From: Pardosa pseudoannulata
Taxonomy: Eukaryota; Arthropoda; Arachnida; Araneae; Lycosidae
Length of the DNA stretch: 64,000 bases
Assembly: GCA_032207245.1 (NCBI GenBank)
Contig: CM063507.1
Location: 97,166,694-97,230,693, forward strand
Reading direction: 5' to 3'
Part shown: positions 1 to 13,831 of the stretch, in pieces
Layout of the letters: each line of letters opens with the position of its first letter
How positions within the stretch are numbered: the stretch's first letter is position 1
Notes under the pieces: model-generated
What the model was told of the DNA's origin: nothing
The model's input: only the letters and a program-made list of their open reading frames with translations
The model's database searches: none
Position numbers and translations under genes: made by a program

Positions 1-550
1 CACCAGTTTTTAATTTTTTAACCGATTTAACGTCACCTACTACGGATGTAAGACATTTATGAATTATAAAAGGAGAGATGTTATCGAAATTACCTAAATT
101 CATTTTAGCATTAAAATAAAACTTGCATTATTAATCGAGATCCAAGGCATTTGTTCAGTATTGGGGGGAGTTTTTAAAAGAAACAATGATAAGGAAATGC
201 AAATTCAATTCCCGGCGGCACCACCCACCACGGAGCCCAACAAAGGGATTCATAGACCTGCACCAGTGCTGACCATGATCTATACGCTCACAGGTACTCC
301 TGAAGACACTACCACCCTTAACTCAATGGCCCAGAAAGCACGCCGCTCGCTTAATCCAAACACAGAACAAAGTTAACGACCAGCCGATTGATATATATCG
401 ACTAGTATGTACCTCCCGTTTACAAGAAGCCGAGGTCAAAGCAACGTGTTAATGATTATCAGCTAAAATGGAAATTTTATACATATGATGTTCCCACGGG
501 AAATCAACTTAATTATCAGGACCCTCATTTCCGAAGACACGGGTCTCCAC
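1..550. other. unassigned AT-rich sequence with a 71-codon open frame
   Basis: No recognisable gene. A short open frame at 161-376 (+) encodes a Pro/Thr-rich 71-residue peptide with no motif I know. The composition around 200-370 is less AT-rich than its surroundings, so it may be a fragment of an exon or of a transposon gene, but nothing supports a function. Confidence 0.3.
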
Positions 551-953
551 TAGAGTTGTGAGCAGTGGAAAAAACCTGGTTTTAACTCGGGAAAAAAACC
601 GGGTTTTTTGGGAAGGGAATTTTGAAAATTTCCAAAACATGGGAATTTTGAAGTATTTTGAAGTCCTATGACACAATGAGAACCACCATTTTTTTTTTTT
701 CTGTCTTTGTTGTAGACCTCAAAAGTTGATATTTTCACAAACTTTAACTATTATATGCTGTGCAAAAAAAAAAATTAAATAATTGGGATTAACTAACTAT
801 ATTTGTCAAGGTATCGTGTTTAGCATGGAAGTACGAGTATATTTTACCTTTGAGAAATATCCAATATTTTTATTATTACATAAATATTGGGCAATAATCT
901 GTAGTGTCACAAAACCCATAAATCATTATTTTTTTTTGGATAATAAAATCTCT

Positions 954-954
954 C

Positions 955-1025
<71 letters not shown>
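954..1025. repeat. compound (TG)n(TA)n(TG)n microsatellite
   Basis: A continuous TA run from about 965 to 1008 is flanked on both sides by TG repeats. It lies inside the TIR-bounded repeat and makes spurious Tyr/Ile and Thr/His open frames on both strands. Confidence 0.95.
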
Positions 1026-1326
1026 AGGAATTGGACACAAAATACAACACAAAAAGGTATCATTTGATGACACCTTTAAATGATATTTGCATTACAAAAA
1101 ATAATAAAATGGTGTTTTAAATTTAGAGACATTTATTTTTATATTAAAAAAGAAGGGAAAAAAGTTTAGCATAAAGCAATTTACATAAAAAATAATGTAC
1201 ATAATTATTATATAAGCAATTAAAATTGAAGCAACCAGTTATGTGAGTGATAAGACTAACATGGTAATTAATTATATAAGTGCTACTATAAAATCGTTTA
1301 AATGATCATTGCTATTATTTCTTGAA

Positions 1327-1349
1327 TATATATATATATATATATATAT
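1327..1349. repeat. (TA)n microsatellite
   Basis: Pure TA dinucleotide run inside the repeat at 551-1533. Confidence 0.9.
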
Positions 1350-1533
1350 TGCCAAAAAAAAAAAAAACTCTTAGAAATAATATGATAGTTCTTAAATAGC
1401 TACTGTTGAAAAAACAAATGTAAACATTGTTAAAATAATTTTTTCCCAAAGTTCCCAAAATTTCGGGTTTATTCCCCAAAATTCCTGGGTTTATTCCCAC
1501 CTTTTCAAAATTTCGGGTTTTTTACATTTCTAG

Positions 1534-2380
1534 TCTTCACGCAGGGCAAACACGTGGGCAGTTTAAATGCCAAGAGGAGCAACAGCTTCTATAGGAGTGC
1601 CCTCACTTCAAAAGAGGAAAATGCAATGAGGGAGAAAGAAAAGAAAAAAGTAAAAGGGAAGAGGAGAGTAGAGAAAAAATAAAATAAAAGGTACCTTGGG
1701 GCTGCGACACCCGTGTTTACCTGAAGTAGGTTAACCCCCTAAACGGCTATTTATGGGTAGAAAATATATTATACTAAATTTAAATATCTAATAAATTACA
1801 ATTATCAATGTATATTGTTCCACATTGACATTTTATTAACACTGCAGAACAATAAAGTGATTAAGAAAAGCATTATAATTTAATCTGCATTAAAATTAAA
1901 CTACATTATTCTCCTGTAATGCTAAATAAAACCTAAACTAAAACTGGGTATCAAGTATTTGGGCAAACTAAACTCAAGCCTTTTAACAGTTTCAAAATAT
2001 ATAAAATTAAATTTCATGTAGAGATACATATTGAGCAATGCTAGTACGTAATGTTTACTGTACATTCGTTAACCTTCCAGTTGTATAAACCTATTTTTAA
2101 ATTGAAAAATTAATGGTCAGTGTGGATTAAATTTCATCATTTCTACAGTATCATTTACTTAGTAAAACTATAAAAATTTATAAACATTTTTCACAACAAA
2201 ATTAAAAATTTGTTCAGTTAGTTACAAAATAAAAGAAGACTCCACTAGTAGATACAATTCCAGTTGGCACTATTACTATTTTTCAAGTTATGATTAGATA
2301 CTTCGAATGATTGCTTGGATAAGCAGCTTCATTTTTAACTGTAAGAATTCGACTTCCCGAATCACTGGTGAATTTATCAC
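1534..2380. other. AT-rich intergenic sequence, nothing recognised
   Basis: Contains a purine-rich patch (about 1615-1690, GAGGAAAA/AGAAAG-type) and otherwise unstructured AT-rich DNA. No open frame or repeat resembling a known family was seen. Confidence 0.4.
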
Positions 2381-3180
2381 ATGAAAGAAATAAAACAAGC
2401 AGAAATAAAGATTGTAAAGATGATACAAGACGAATTCTTTATTCATGAAGACAACAAAAAGAAATTGTGTTTTTTAGCAACATGCAAAGTGAAGATGGAA
2501 TCCTTAGAGGGAAGGACAAAGTTAACGTATCGAAAGGATTCTGAGATTTCAAGAACCCTATCATTTTACCATCTCATCATCAAGTCGTCGAGACTGATAA
2601 AAGACTGAACACAAAAAGAATTCGCACGCTGGATTACAAATGCTCTTGAATATTCTACGTGAGCTTTATTGGATTTTGAATGCAAGGTAAACTGTTCGAG
2701 CAGTGTTGTCAAACTGTGTTACTTGCTTAAGGCATGCCAAAAGAAATTTGACTGCTCCTTATGCATCACTTCCCAGAAAGATTTAAAGTGTTGCAGTTCT
2801 TGGATGATGTGGCTGTGAGTTGTACTTTCCGAACTGTATTTAAAAGGGAGTGTAAGCGTAGATTTGCCTATATACGACGGGTCCATGCCACGCCTTACAA
2901 TTTGAGCTTTTTCAGGTTGCAACTCCTTTCTTCAGATTCAGTGTATCGTTGTCTACTTGTACGTGGGGTTTACTTATCAGCAAATTTAGTTATGCAAGGT
3001 TGTGGCATTAATACAGTTGGCTGTAGTTGTTTTTTCTTTCCCACTCTTCCTGGGGGGGAAGATTAATTTGGGGAGCAGTTACTTTTTGGAAATTATGAGC
3101 TTTTCGCACAACTCTTACGAAGAAATGGTCACGTTTTAGTTATACGGAATTAGAAGGAGATACCTCTATACCTCTTTTTA
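2381..3180 (+). pseudogene. Bel/Pao-type LTR retrotransposon integrase fossil
   Basis: Pieces of a Pao-like integrase can be read in shifting plus-strand frames. An N-terminal stretch (QAEIKIVKMIQDEFF) matches the position of the segment before the zinc-binding region. It is followed by LRELYWILNAR, then TVRAVLSNCVTCLRHA, which is the H2C2-type zinc-binding region with its CxxC, and then a badly decayed DDE core. At least three frame changes and several stops break it. No LTRs were found. It resembles the better preserved fragment at 19596-20400, so both probably come from one superfamily. Family recognition rests on integrase motif order recalled from memory. Confidence 0.55.
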
Positions 3181-5339
3181 AAGACTGATACGTTATCTTG
3201 ATATAGTCGTATTATTCCTGGTTATGCTTTGTTGGTATTTGTTCTTGAACTTATCTTTATTAATTTCAAAAGTACTAAATGTTAGTTTAATTTGTTATTT
3301 TTATTATTTTATAATTACTTGGGTTCTTTTTTTGGTTTGATGATTAATTTATATATTAGTAAAATCAAAATATGTTTAAAGTTTTACTTGTTTTAATACA
3401 TCTATTTTTCTTCATCCTTTGTTTTTTTGTACTATATGCACCATATTCACCCCCGGGGTTCATAAGTGGCTTAAATTATCTGTTCTGTATGGTCTTATAA
3501 TACTTGTTTAGTTTATAATTTTTATTTGGTGATTTACAAAATATGTAAATTATTAATTATTTTCAATTTAGTTTTTTTTTATTTCATAATTTTTTTTACC
3601 ATTTCAACTAAAAAATTATATATTGGTTCAGTTCATTCCATTATTAAGCCAGTTTTTTATTTCAAATAATAATCTTATTTTTATGTATGTTCTTTTGTAC
3701 TAAATAAATAATTTTCTATCATAAAATACGTAATTCTATCAAAATTTAGAAGATTTTATTCTTTTTTTAATTTGTTCACTATGTAAATTAATACAATTAA
3801 CCAGCATATACGATGGAGCGATAAGAGAACAGCTTAGCAGTGGCATGGTTATCTATTACGAATTCCCATTTGATAATTGAACACTCAACTGAATTAAATC
3901 TGCTTTCTACACAGAGTTTTATGTGAAATTGAAACAGAAAGTACAAGTGAACGGAAATCAAGAAGCAATCAGCATGTAATCATAATTATAGGGTTCAAAT
4001 TAAATAAGAAAACATTGATAAGTTGGTTTTAGTAACGATATGACAAAGTTATATCGAACCAAAATTTCATTTTTTTGTTCAGTTAAATTTCTTTTAGTTT
4101 AGTTTTCTCAGTTTTTTGTTATTGACATATATTTTTTTCACTGCTTCATGTACTTAAAATGCTTATTTGTAGGGGGAAACTTTAGCATGATATTATCCGG
4201 GTTTCTTAACATTTTCCATATTTAACAGACTTTTCATGTATTGAGAAATGCTTTGGATGGTAGGTAGTTTTACTGAACTTTTGTTTTTTTGTACTGTTTT
4301 TTTTTTTTCAATTATTTCTTAGTTTTTAAACTTTTTTTTTGAAATGTTTTACTTTAAAATTAATTTCAAGCTTTAAGTCTTTATTTTAAAAATACTTTAT
4401 CAGTACCTTTCTTTTTTCAAATAGTAGTTTTCTTTATGTATTTTATTTTGTTTTGGTTTGTTTACATGTGATTTATTGTTGTTTTTTTGTAAATTTTCAA
4501 ATTATACATTTTATTTTGTTTCTTCAATTTTTTTCTTCTTATTTTATTATTATAAATTTTTAATCCACATTATTAATTTTAATTTTACAATTTTTAATAT
4601 CCTGCATGATATCCACAGAAATCTACTTTGATTTTTTATTACACATTCAGTGAAATATTGACTTGAAAATTTTTATATATTTTCACTTTTGGTTTTTGTT
4701 CAAAAACCACAAGCACATAAAAAAATAATTTTTAAAATATTCTCTATACTAAATAAATAGAAAATGCTGAAAATAACCTTTATTGATCACTACTGAAAAC
4801 AGCACAACCAGTTTAATATCATTACTAGGCTTCTTCTTTTGATATTTAGTGGGTTATCATGTATAGTTTGTATTTATTTTTTGATGAGGAAATCATATTA
4901 TGCTTTGGCTTGCCATACAACAAGAATAATGTTTAAAAACAAGTGTGTAAATAAGATGAATTATCTAAGTGAATTGTTGTAGGAAATGCGTATTTCTTTT
5001 GTTTTGTTTTTAGCAAACAACAATCTCCTGTTTTATTGTATGTCTTGGCTTAAGTATTTTTTTTATTTTTAGTTTTATTTGAATAAAATTGCATTTGTTT
5101 TTAGTTAAATTACTTGGCACCATCAGAAAATTTAATGTATTTAAAATTTGTTTTAATACTATTGTTTACAAGTTTCTCAGTTGTTACTAAACACAATACT
5201 GTAAAAAATTAAAAATCATGACTTTTTTCATTAGAAACTATGTTTTTACAAGTTGCAGAAAAATTTTTTATGAGTTCAGTAAAGGATTGAGGATTTTTTG
5301 AGTATTAGATTCTCTTTTTCTTCAATACACTGATTCATA
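3181..5339. repeat. ZNF-unit 3' flanking block, copy A
   Basis: AT-rich non-coding DNA downstream of zinc-finger gene A. Parts of it (about 3595-4040) match 27860-28330 and 59990-60260. Shared landmarks include ATTGGTTCAGTT, AACCAGYATATACGAT and AACTGAAYTAAATCTGC. This shows that the 3' flank was duplicated together with the zinc-finger genes. No gene seen. Confidence 0.65.
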
Positions 5340-6904
<1,565 letters not shown>

Positions 6905-7367
6905 ATCAGCAAAAAATATGATTTTGCTTCAGATGTGTATTTCAATTATTTTTGAGGTATTTTGACGTAAAAATAGTACTAAAAAAATATACAAGCCTAT
7001 GATTATTAACTGAAACATTGTCACATTTTTTTTTTTTATTTAAGAATTTTCTTATATTTGATTCACTTCTGAGCAAGTGTATGTTACTTATAATTTATAA
7101 AATTTTCTTTCTCTCCACTGCAGATCACAAAGGCAAATATTTATAAAATACTGCAGATTTTGTTCATCATTTTATTATAAGGACCAAATAGATCTAGCTC
7201 CATATGTTATATTTAATTTTTGAAACATATATTAGAACTCAAACTTTTTCAATAATAATTTAAAAATTTCTATATAGAAGTACAAATCTGTCTTACACAG
7301 AAATCAATTCAGTATTTAGTTGATCCCCTCCAGCAGTAACTGTATTGAAATTCTCTAAAATGAAAAC

Positions 7368-7369
7368 CT
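7368..7369 (-). other. candidate 3' splice site (AG) upstream of ZNF gene A
   Basis: On the minus strand a polypyrimidine run, CTTTTTTCCTTTTACAG, precedes this AG, 464 nt upstream of the ATG. The same pyrimidine-AG-GTT arrangement recurs in all five units. A second, weaker candidate (TATTTTTTTAG) lies about 80 nt upstream of the ATG in A to D. Confidence 0.45.
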
Positions 7370-7564
7370 GTAAAAGGAAAAAAAGATATACTACAGTTTA
7401 AGATTCATTTAAATGTGGATGAGAAGAATAAGTTCCACCATGCTAGAAATTAACTGTAACTTAAATGGTAAGTAACTGTTTGAAAGTAGATATATTATGC
7501 TTTATTATTATTATTTTAGCAGGGACAAAAGCTAGTCAGAAAAATTAGCATTTCTAAACATGAC

Positions 7565-7570
<6 letters not shown>

Positions 7571-7607
<37 letters not shown>
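7571..7607. repeat. poly(A) tract
   Basis: Uninterrupted run of A. The orthologous position in unit D (53948-53987) also carries a long A run, while B has only a short one and C none. A T run follows at 7689-7708. Confidence 0.95.
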
Positions 7608-7609
<2 letters not shown>

Positions 7610-7920
7610 GTGACATTTTTAAATTTACTGATTAAACTTTGTATAGAAAGTGACAAAGAAATTTAACTTCTGTACAACTTCAACCCTCTTTTTTTTTTTT
7701 TTTTTTTTAAACAGTCATTCAGAAATAATGCAAGTTAAAAGTAGACTTTGGAATCAATTTCATCAAAGTTCTAAAATGGGATGTAGTCAAGACTGAAATA
7801 CAATTCAAAATGTGGAGGACAGTTCAACTAGCTTTAATTATTTATTACAAACATTGATCAACACAAAAATACACATAGTAAATATACCATGTTGTAAATT
7901 AAAATTGTATAGTAAAATAT

Positions 7921-8590
7921 TGCATCATCATCAACCTTATAACAGCCCTATGTAGGCCTTAGTCTTCCCCAGAAGTATCTCCCATTTCTACATACATCGA
8001 AACAGATTTCCAGTTTCTAACCTCCAGCATAGCAATATCTTTTCCCAGACAGTCCCATCTTTTCTTGGGTCTTAATCTAAACCTTTCACACAAAGGAGTC
8101 GCACAGAAGACATTAATGGGTGTTCATTCTGCATTCATTCTTAAAAGGTGGCCTGACCATCTCATTCTAGCAATGTTATGGACTTGATAATGCCCTCACC
8201 TTTAGATTTTGTTTAATTCTATAAAGGTGATAATTCTATATAAGTTATATTGCTTTTACCAGGTGTTGTGTTCAAAGACCGTACCAAAAATAGCTCTCAA
8301 GACACTTTATCTCAAAAATCTCAATGTGTGTTCTTTCTGCATTTATTATCAAAGGTACCTGCCCATCTCATTCTAGCAACTTTATCGTCTTGATAATGTC
8401 TACCCATTTACAGATTTTGTTTAATTTTATAAAGGTAATACTCCTATTTAAGTTATATGGCTTTTTCCAAGTGTCATGTTCCAAGACAGCACCAAAAAAT
8501 GGCTCTCAGGACACTTCCTCTCAAAAATCGCTTAGACTCTCTCTTATTTTATCATTCAGGTCTAGGTCATAGGTTAAAACAGATTTAATA
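7921..8590 (-). pseudogene. RTE-like LINE reverse-transcriptase C-terminal remnant with internal tandem duplication
   Basis: On the minus strand, fragments read like the C-terminal region of RTE-type LINE polymerases (RLRWxGHLxRM, NAERTP, PKKRWD), ending at an ATGATGATGC-type short-repeat tail near 7925. Stops and frameshifts are frequent. The segment 8115-8320 is repeated at 8322-8529, with matching ATTTTGTTTAATT, TATAAAGGT and CTCTCARGACACTT landmarks. Equivalent remnants lie in units B, C and D, so the LINE inserted before the cluster was duplicated. Confidence 0.5.
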
Positions 8591-9117
8591 CATACCTTAT
8601 ATCATAGCATAATTTTTGTCCACCTCCTTATTAGATGGGACTTAAAGGATAGTTAAGATATTATATAGGAACTGCAATGTACAGCCAAATAAAATTTATT
8701 AAGAATAGTAAACATACTATTTTATCTTCAGACTTACATTAGCCAAAAACATAAATTAGCATATCCATAAGAAAATTGCAGTCACTCCTCCACCCTTTAC
8801 ATAGCACATTTATTCAACAATTTCACAAGCATTTCCAGACATTCTACACTTTCTTGCAATACTGCCCTAATTTATAATAACTTCTGTATAACTTTTCTCC
8901 TTTAATTTAAAATCAAATCAATACTTCCACTACTTAAAACTCTAAATATCAAAAACAAATTAGAACAGAAATTTGGGACATCAGTACACAGTTGCCAAAC
9001 ATGAAATTTTGCTCACTTGTAGCAATTTTTGAATCAATTACATCAATAAGAAAGGTAAGGTTTATTTGTTCCCTCATTAAAGTTATGAGTAACAACATGT
9101 AGCCTAATTAATGAAAT

Positions 9118-9489
9118 CTACATATTCATCAAAAAATTACAAACCCATCATACCCACACACACAATTTAAATAAAATGCTGCATCTTTTCCACACACTTT
9201 TTTCAGTAGCTCACAATTTTTCTCTTATTTGAAAATATTTTAGAATAATACAACAAAATTAAAATAATCAAATAAACTACAAGCAAATTTAAAAAATAAT
9301 TCTTAAAACATTGTCTATGCTAATTAAAATGTGAAAATGCTGAAAAATATCTTTATTGATCACTACTCTAATAGCCACCAATTAAATAATCATGACTAGG
9401 TTTTTTTTTTTTTTTTTTTTTTTTCAAAAATAATTTATTCAATACATTAAAAATGGATGTAAATGGAATTTTGTAGGAAATGCTGTATT
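9118..9489. repeat. ZNF-unit 3' flanking block, copy B
   Basis: Matches 29165-29500 (ACAAACCCWTCATACC, CAGTAGCTCACAATTTTTCT, TTTATTGATCACTACT) and, more weakly, 61080-61400. It contains a T tract at 9401-9424. No gene. Confidence 0.7.
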
Positions 9490-9846
9490 ACATACACTGA
9501 GTTATTTTCTTACATATACAGAACAAAACAGTTTCTCCCCAGTATGCGAATACGCAAGTCTTTACAAGCTGAAACTGACAGAAAATAAGCTCATCATTAA
9601 GGGTGAGGATGAGGATGTTTCTTCAAGCTGCAACTCTCAGAAAATTATTTCTTACATGCATCACAAGAAAACAGCTTTCAATCAGTATGGGAACGTAAAT
9701 GCCTTTTTAAACTAGAATTCACAGAAAATGTTTTCTTACATACACTGCATGAAAATGGTTTCTCACCAGTATGAGAGTAAAGATGTATTTTTAATTTGGA
9801 ATTCTCAGAAAATGATTTCTTACATATATCACAACAAAATGGTTTC
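9490..9846 (-). pseudogene. decayed 3' fingers of ZNF gene B
   Basis: After the frameshift at about 9860, two complete fingers remain readable in the new frame ([17 protein letters not shown] and [17 protein letters not shown]). A TGA then replaces the glycine of the next TGEK linker near 9685. Further decayed finger sequence with stops extends to about 9500. These units were once part of gene B's array. Confidence 0.8.
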
Positions 9847-10809
9847 TCACCAGTATGGGAAGCGAAGATGTTTCTTCAAGGTATAACTGTCAGAATATGA
9901 TTTCTGACATATATCACAAGAAAATGGTTTCTCACCAGTATGGGTAACAAGATGTCTTTTTAAATTAGAACTCTCTGAAAATGCTTTGTTACATACACTA
10001 CAAGAAAATGGCTTCTCACCAGTATGAGTTCGGAGATGAACATTTAAATGAAAACTGTCACGAAATGCTTTCTGACACACTTTGCAAGAAAAATGGTTCT
10101 CCCCAGTATGAGAGTAAAGATGTATTTTTAATTTGGAATTCTCAGAAAATGTTTTCTTACACACATCACAAGAAAATGGTTTTTCACCAGTATGCAAACG
10201 AAGATGTTTTGTCAAGTCCTGCTTTTTGACATATGCTTTCTGACACATATTACAAGAAAACCGTTTCTCACCAGTATGGGAAAGCATATGCTTTCTTAAA
10301 TTAGAATGCTCAGAAAATGCTTTCTTACATACATTACAAGAAAATGACTTCTCACCAGTATGGCAACGTAGATGTTTTCTCAATGTAGAACTGTCAGAAA
10401 AAGCTTTCTTACATACATGACAAGAAAATGGTTTCTCACCAGTATGGGAACGAATATGTACTATCAAACTGGAACTGTCAGAAAATATTTTCTTACAAAA
10501 ATCACAAGAAAACGGTTTCTCACCAGTATGGAAATGTAGGTGCCTTTTTAAATTAGAACGCACAGAAAATGCTTTCTTACATATAATGCAAGAAAATGGC
10601 TTTTCACCAGTATGGGTTCGAATATGAACACTTAATTTAAAATTGTCACGAAATGTTTTCTTACATACATGACAAACAAATGATTTTCCTTTAGTATGTG
10701 AACCTAAATGGTTATCTAAGTAGCATTTCTTAGAAAATGATTTGTTACATATATTACATGCAAAAGGACATTCCTTTGAATCCAGAAAATTAAAATGATG
10801 TTCATCCAT
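9847..10809 (-). CDS. C2H2 poly-zinc-finger protein B (320 codons)
   Basis: A single open exon from ATG 10809, chosen because it aligns with the starts of the other four copies. An N-terminal stretch of about 15 residues contains FLDSKECPF. Ten complete CX2CX12HX3H fingers follow with TGEKPF-type linkers, plus an eleventh that loses its last His because one extra base near 9860 shifts the frame into a premature stop. Finger order matches gene C one for one. Differences cluster in helix positions, for example SEHSNLRKH versus SERAKLRKH in finger 6. Poly-C2H2 proteins bind DNA in the nucleus. No KRAB, ZAD, BTB or SCAN domain is present. The ORF could be functional or a recent pseudogene. Confidence 0.8.
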   Translation of the reverse strand: MDEHHFNFLDSKECPFACNICNKSFSKKCYLDNHLGSHTKGKSFVCHVCKKTFRDNFKLSVHIRTHTGEKPFSCIICKKAFSVRSNLKRHLHFHTGEKPFSCDFCKKIFSDSSSLIVHIRSHTGEKPFSCHVCKKAFSDSSTLRKHLRCHTGEKSFSCNVCKKAFSEHSNLRKHMLSHTGEKRFSCNMCQKAYVKKQDLTKHLRLHTGEKPFSCDVCKKTFSENSKLKIHLYSHTGENHFSCKVCQKAFRDSFHLNVHLRTHTGEKPFSCSVCNKAFSESSNLKRHLVTHTGEKPFSCDICQKSYSDSYTLKKHLRFPYW

Positions 10810-11278
10810 ATCAGCAACAAATATGATTTGGATTCAGATGTGTTTTTCAAATATATTTGCGGTATTTTGATGTAAAAATACTACTAAAAAATACACAAGC
10901 TAATAATTACTAATTGAGACATGACATCACATTTTTTTTATATAACAATTTTCTTATATGAGTTCCACTTTTGAGCAAGTCTATGTTACTTATAATTTAT
11001 AAAATGTTCCTTCTCTCCACTGCAGATCACAAAGCTAATCTTTACAAAATGCTGCAGATTTTGTTCATCATTTAATTATAAGGCCCCTATAGATATAGCC
11101 CAAATGTGTTATTTTTTTATTTTTTGAACATATATTAGAACTCTAACCTTTAGAATAATTATTTACAAATATAAATTTTTTTTTATAGAAGTACAAATCT
11201 GTCTAACACAGAAATAAATTCAGTATTTAGTTGATCCCTCCAGCAGGAATTGTAGAGAAACTCTGAAATGAATGTAAC

Positions 11279-11280
11279 CT
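11279..11280 (-). other. candidate 3' splice site (AG) upstream of ZNF gene B
   Basis: The minus strand reads TTTTTCTTTTACAG then GTTACATTC, 470 nt upstream of the ATG. It is positionally conserved with the other units. Confidence 0.45.
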
Positions 11281-11779
11281 GTAAAAGAAAAAGATATAAC
11301 ACAGTTTAAGTTTTATCTAAACGTGGGTGGGAAAAATAAATTTCACCATGCTAGAAATTAACTTAAACTGTTTTGAAGTAGATATATATGTATTATGCTT
11401 TATTATCATTATTTTACCAGGGAAAAAAGCTAATCAGATGTTTAAAAAATGCTAATTTTTCTGACTCGGGAAAAAAAAGGACAGATTTTTAAAAGCATTG
11501 ACCAACCTTTATATAAAAATTGACATATAAAAGTTACTTGTGATACAACTTCAACTTTTTTTTTTCTTTAATTTTAAACGGTCATTAAGATATAAGGCAA
11601 GTTATAAGTAGACTTTAGAATCAATTTTAATCATAAGTTCTAAAATGGGATGTAGTCAAGACTGAAATACAACTCAAAATGTGGAGGACAGTGCAATTAA
11701 CTTTCCTTTTTTATTACAAACATGAACTAAGGCAAAAACACACATAGTAAATATATTGAAATTGAAATTGTATAATAAA

Positions 11780-12200
11780 ATATTGCATCATCATCAACCT
11801 TATGATAGCCCTTTGTAGGTCTTGGCCTTCCCTAGAAGTATCTCCAATTCCACCTTCATCCAGAAACTGATTTACAGTTTCTAACCATCATCATAACAAA
11901 ATCTTCCCCCCAGGCAATCCCATCTTTTCTTGGATCTTCCTATAAACCTTTCACACAAAGGAGTCGCACAGAAGACATTAATGGGTGTTCATTCTGCATT
12001 CATTCTTAAAAGGTGGCCTGACCATCTCATTCTAGCAATGTTATGGACTTGATAATGCCCTCACCTTTAGATTTTGTTTAATTCTATAAAGGTGATAATT
12101 CTATATAAGCTATACTGCTTTTTCCAGGTGTTGTCTTCAAAGACAGCACCAAAAAAATAAGACTCTTTCTTTTATCATTTAAGTCTGGGTCTCAGATTTA
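11780..12200 (-). pseudogene. RTE-like LINE C-terminal remnant, unit B
   Basis: The minus strand reads RMRWSGHLLRMNAE and KKRWDCLG, then the short ATGATG tail at about 11785. It is orthologous to the remnants at 7921, 33490 and 54265. Confidence 0.5.
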
Positions 12201-13495
12201 ATCTATGTAATTATCTATCATAACATAATTTTTGTCCTCCTCTTAATTAGACGGGACTGAAAGGATAGTGAAGATATTATATAGAAACAGTAATGTATAG
12301 CCAAAATTTATTAAGAATAGTAAACAAAATTTTCTATCAGCCAACCACATAAATCAACATGTCGAAGAGAAAATTGTAGTCTCTCCTCCACCCTTTCCCC
12401 AGCACATTTATTTAACAATTTCACAAGCATTTCCAGACATTCTGCAGTTTCTTGCAATACTGCCCTAATTTACAATAACTTCTGATTAATTAAAAGTACA
12501 ATATTCAAATAAAACAAAAACTAATTAAATTTTTTAAAATAATCCAGTGATGGATTTAAACCCTGAATTTCTTTTAATTCACATTTTGTGAATTTTTTAA
12601 CATTTGCATGATTAGAGGTGACACCATCAACAGCTTCAGAATGTATAATTATCTTAGCATTTAAAAAGGAATATTAAGGTTAAAATATTCTTCCTATAGT
12701 AATGAAATTTCTGAACAAATAAGAATCTTTTTTTTATAAATTTTCTCCTTTAATTTAACAACAAATCAATACTTTCATCACTACTTAAAACTCTAAAAAT
12801 TAAATTTTAAATGCTTTATAAAAACCATTATATTGACCTTCAACTTTCATTTCTACTTTTCTTTGCATTTATTTTAATGCTAACAAATAAAGAATTTAAA
12901 TAGTTTTATATCTGTAAATAGTTTTATATCTGTAAATAATAAAAATATGTGAAGAGTCTATAGGAGATATTAAAACATTTAATACATGTTTTGTCATTTG
13001 TAAGTATACACATTATAATTAAGACAAACAGAAAAATGAAAATTTCTTTTTAGACGCAGCTGGCAATACTGGCACTATATGCCTTTATGACAATACAAGG
13101 CTGCAAAGCTATCACAGATTTAGCACCACCCAAGGAGTAAGTTTAGTTTAAGGTATGCTACAGATATGAGTAATATTACCCTTCCTGAGAAATATGACCC
13201 CTTCCTAGTGTCCTTGTAATTTAGAAGCATGGACCAAGCAGAAGATCCCCAGGCTTGAATTGCCACTAACACAGGTATTATTTCAGAAGTTTGAGGGCAT
13301 TGTGACCACAAACATATTTTATGTGCCCTAGTCACCTTTAACGAACAGTTAACAGTTTTACTTTTAATCAAATATACAGTCACTATAAGTTTTAATTTAA
13401 GGTAGAAAGCAGTTGTTTAGACTTATAATTTTATATAAATCTAAATCTAGAATGCCATATAATTTTACCTTTTAAAAGAAAAATTGGCTATTTCT

Positions 13496-13798
13496 CAGTT
13501 CGGGGACCCCCAGAAACCCAGTTCAGTGGGGACGCCAAGCGTGGGAGATATCGCTAAATTTTAGAACCCTATTTTCTGGCAAACCTTGCTCTTCTTTTCG
13601 GACTCTTCCACCACTCCCTAAAAAAGGTGGGGGGTGTCAATCGGCGCCTTTATTTTAGGGTATTGGGGGAAATGACATGTGATGTGAATATCTGACCCTT
13701 ATTGGTTCCTGTAACTAACAATATTCCCACACCGCTGAATTTGGATTTTGTAGCGTCCATTTCAAGTCTTTGTCAATTTTGCCTGAGCTCTTGTGGGG

Positions 13799-13831
<33 letters not shown>

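Larger units (their letters stand above)
551..1533. mobile_element. non-autonomous DNA transposon-like repeat with degenerate terminal inverted repeats
   Basis: The left end starts near CTAGAGTTGTGAGCAGTGGA and continues into runs of AAAAAACC and CCGGGTTTT. The right end, read on the minus strand, starts CTAGAAATGTAAAAAACCCG. Both ends carry alternating AAACCC/GGGTTT motifs. The 1-kb interior has no coding potential and contains (TG)n/(TA)n microsatellites. Terminal CTAG plus AAACCCGGG-type ends resemble several arthropod DNA-transposon derivatives. The superfamily is not assigned and target duplications are not clear. Confidence 0.4.
6905..9117. repeat. ZNF-unit 5' flanking block, copy A
   Basis: DNA upstream of gene A that is homologous to 10810-12500, 30888-34000, 53277-56820 and the start of the block after 63297. 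Landmarks include TTCACCATGCTAGAAATTA, GGGACAAAAGCTAG and TGGGATGTAGTCAAGACTG. It holds the candidate splice site at 7369, poly(A/T) tracts and RTE-like LINE remnants. It ends abruptly near 9117, where sequence typical of a 3' flank begins. Confidence 0.75.
10810..13495. repeat. ZNF-unit 5' flanking block, copy B (proximal part)
   Basis: Homologous to 30888-31570 and 32349-35090 of unit C, minus C's two hAT-like insertions, and to parts of units A and D. It holds a candidate splice site and an RTE-like remnant (11780-12200). No protein-coding gene was recognised. Confidence 0.75.

Noticed and set aside
783..1073. Overlapping open frames on both strands across the microsatellite at 954-1025
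   Set aside because: They are translations of TG/TA repeats (Tyr/Ile or Thr/His runs), with no other support.
9981..10229. Plus-strand frames opposite the zinc-finger genes (also at 6178, 30050, 52439, 62208, 62796)
   Set aside because: They are antisense shadows of the regular 84-bp finger units. The same pattern appears opposite every array.
13120..13383. 87-codon minus-strand frame in the unit B flank
   Set aside because: The homologous DNA in units C and D (about 34620-34830, 58120-58320) is frameshifted, so there is no conserved protein.
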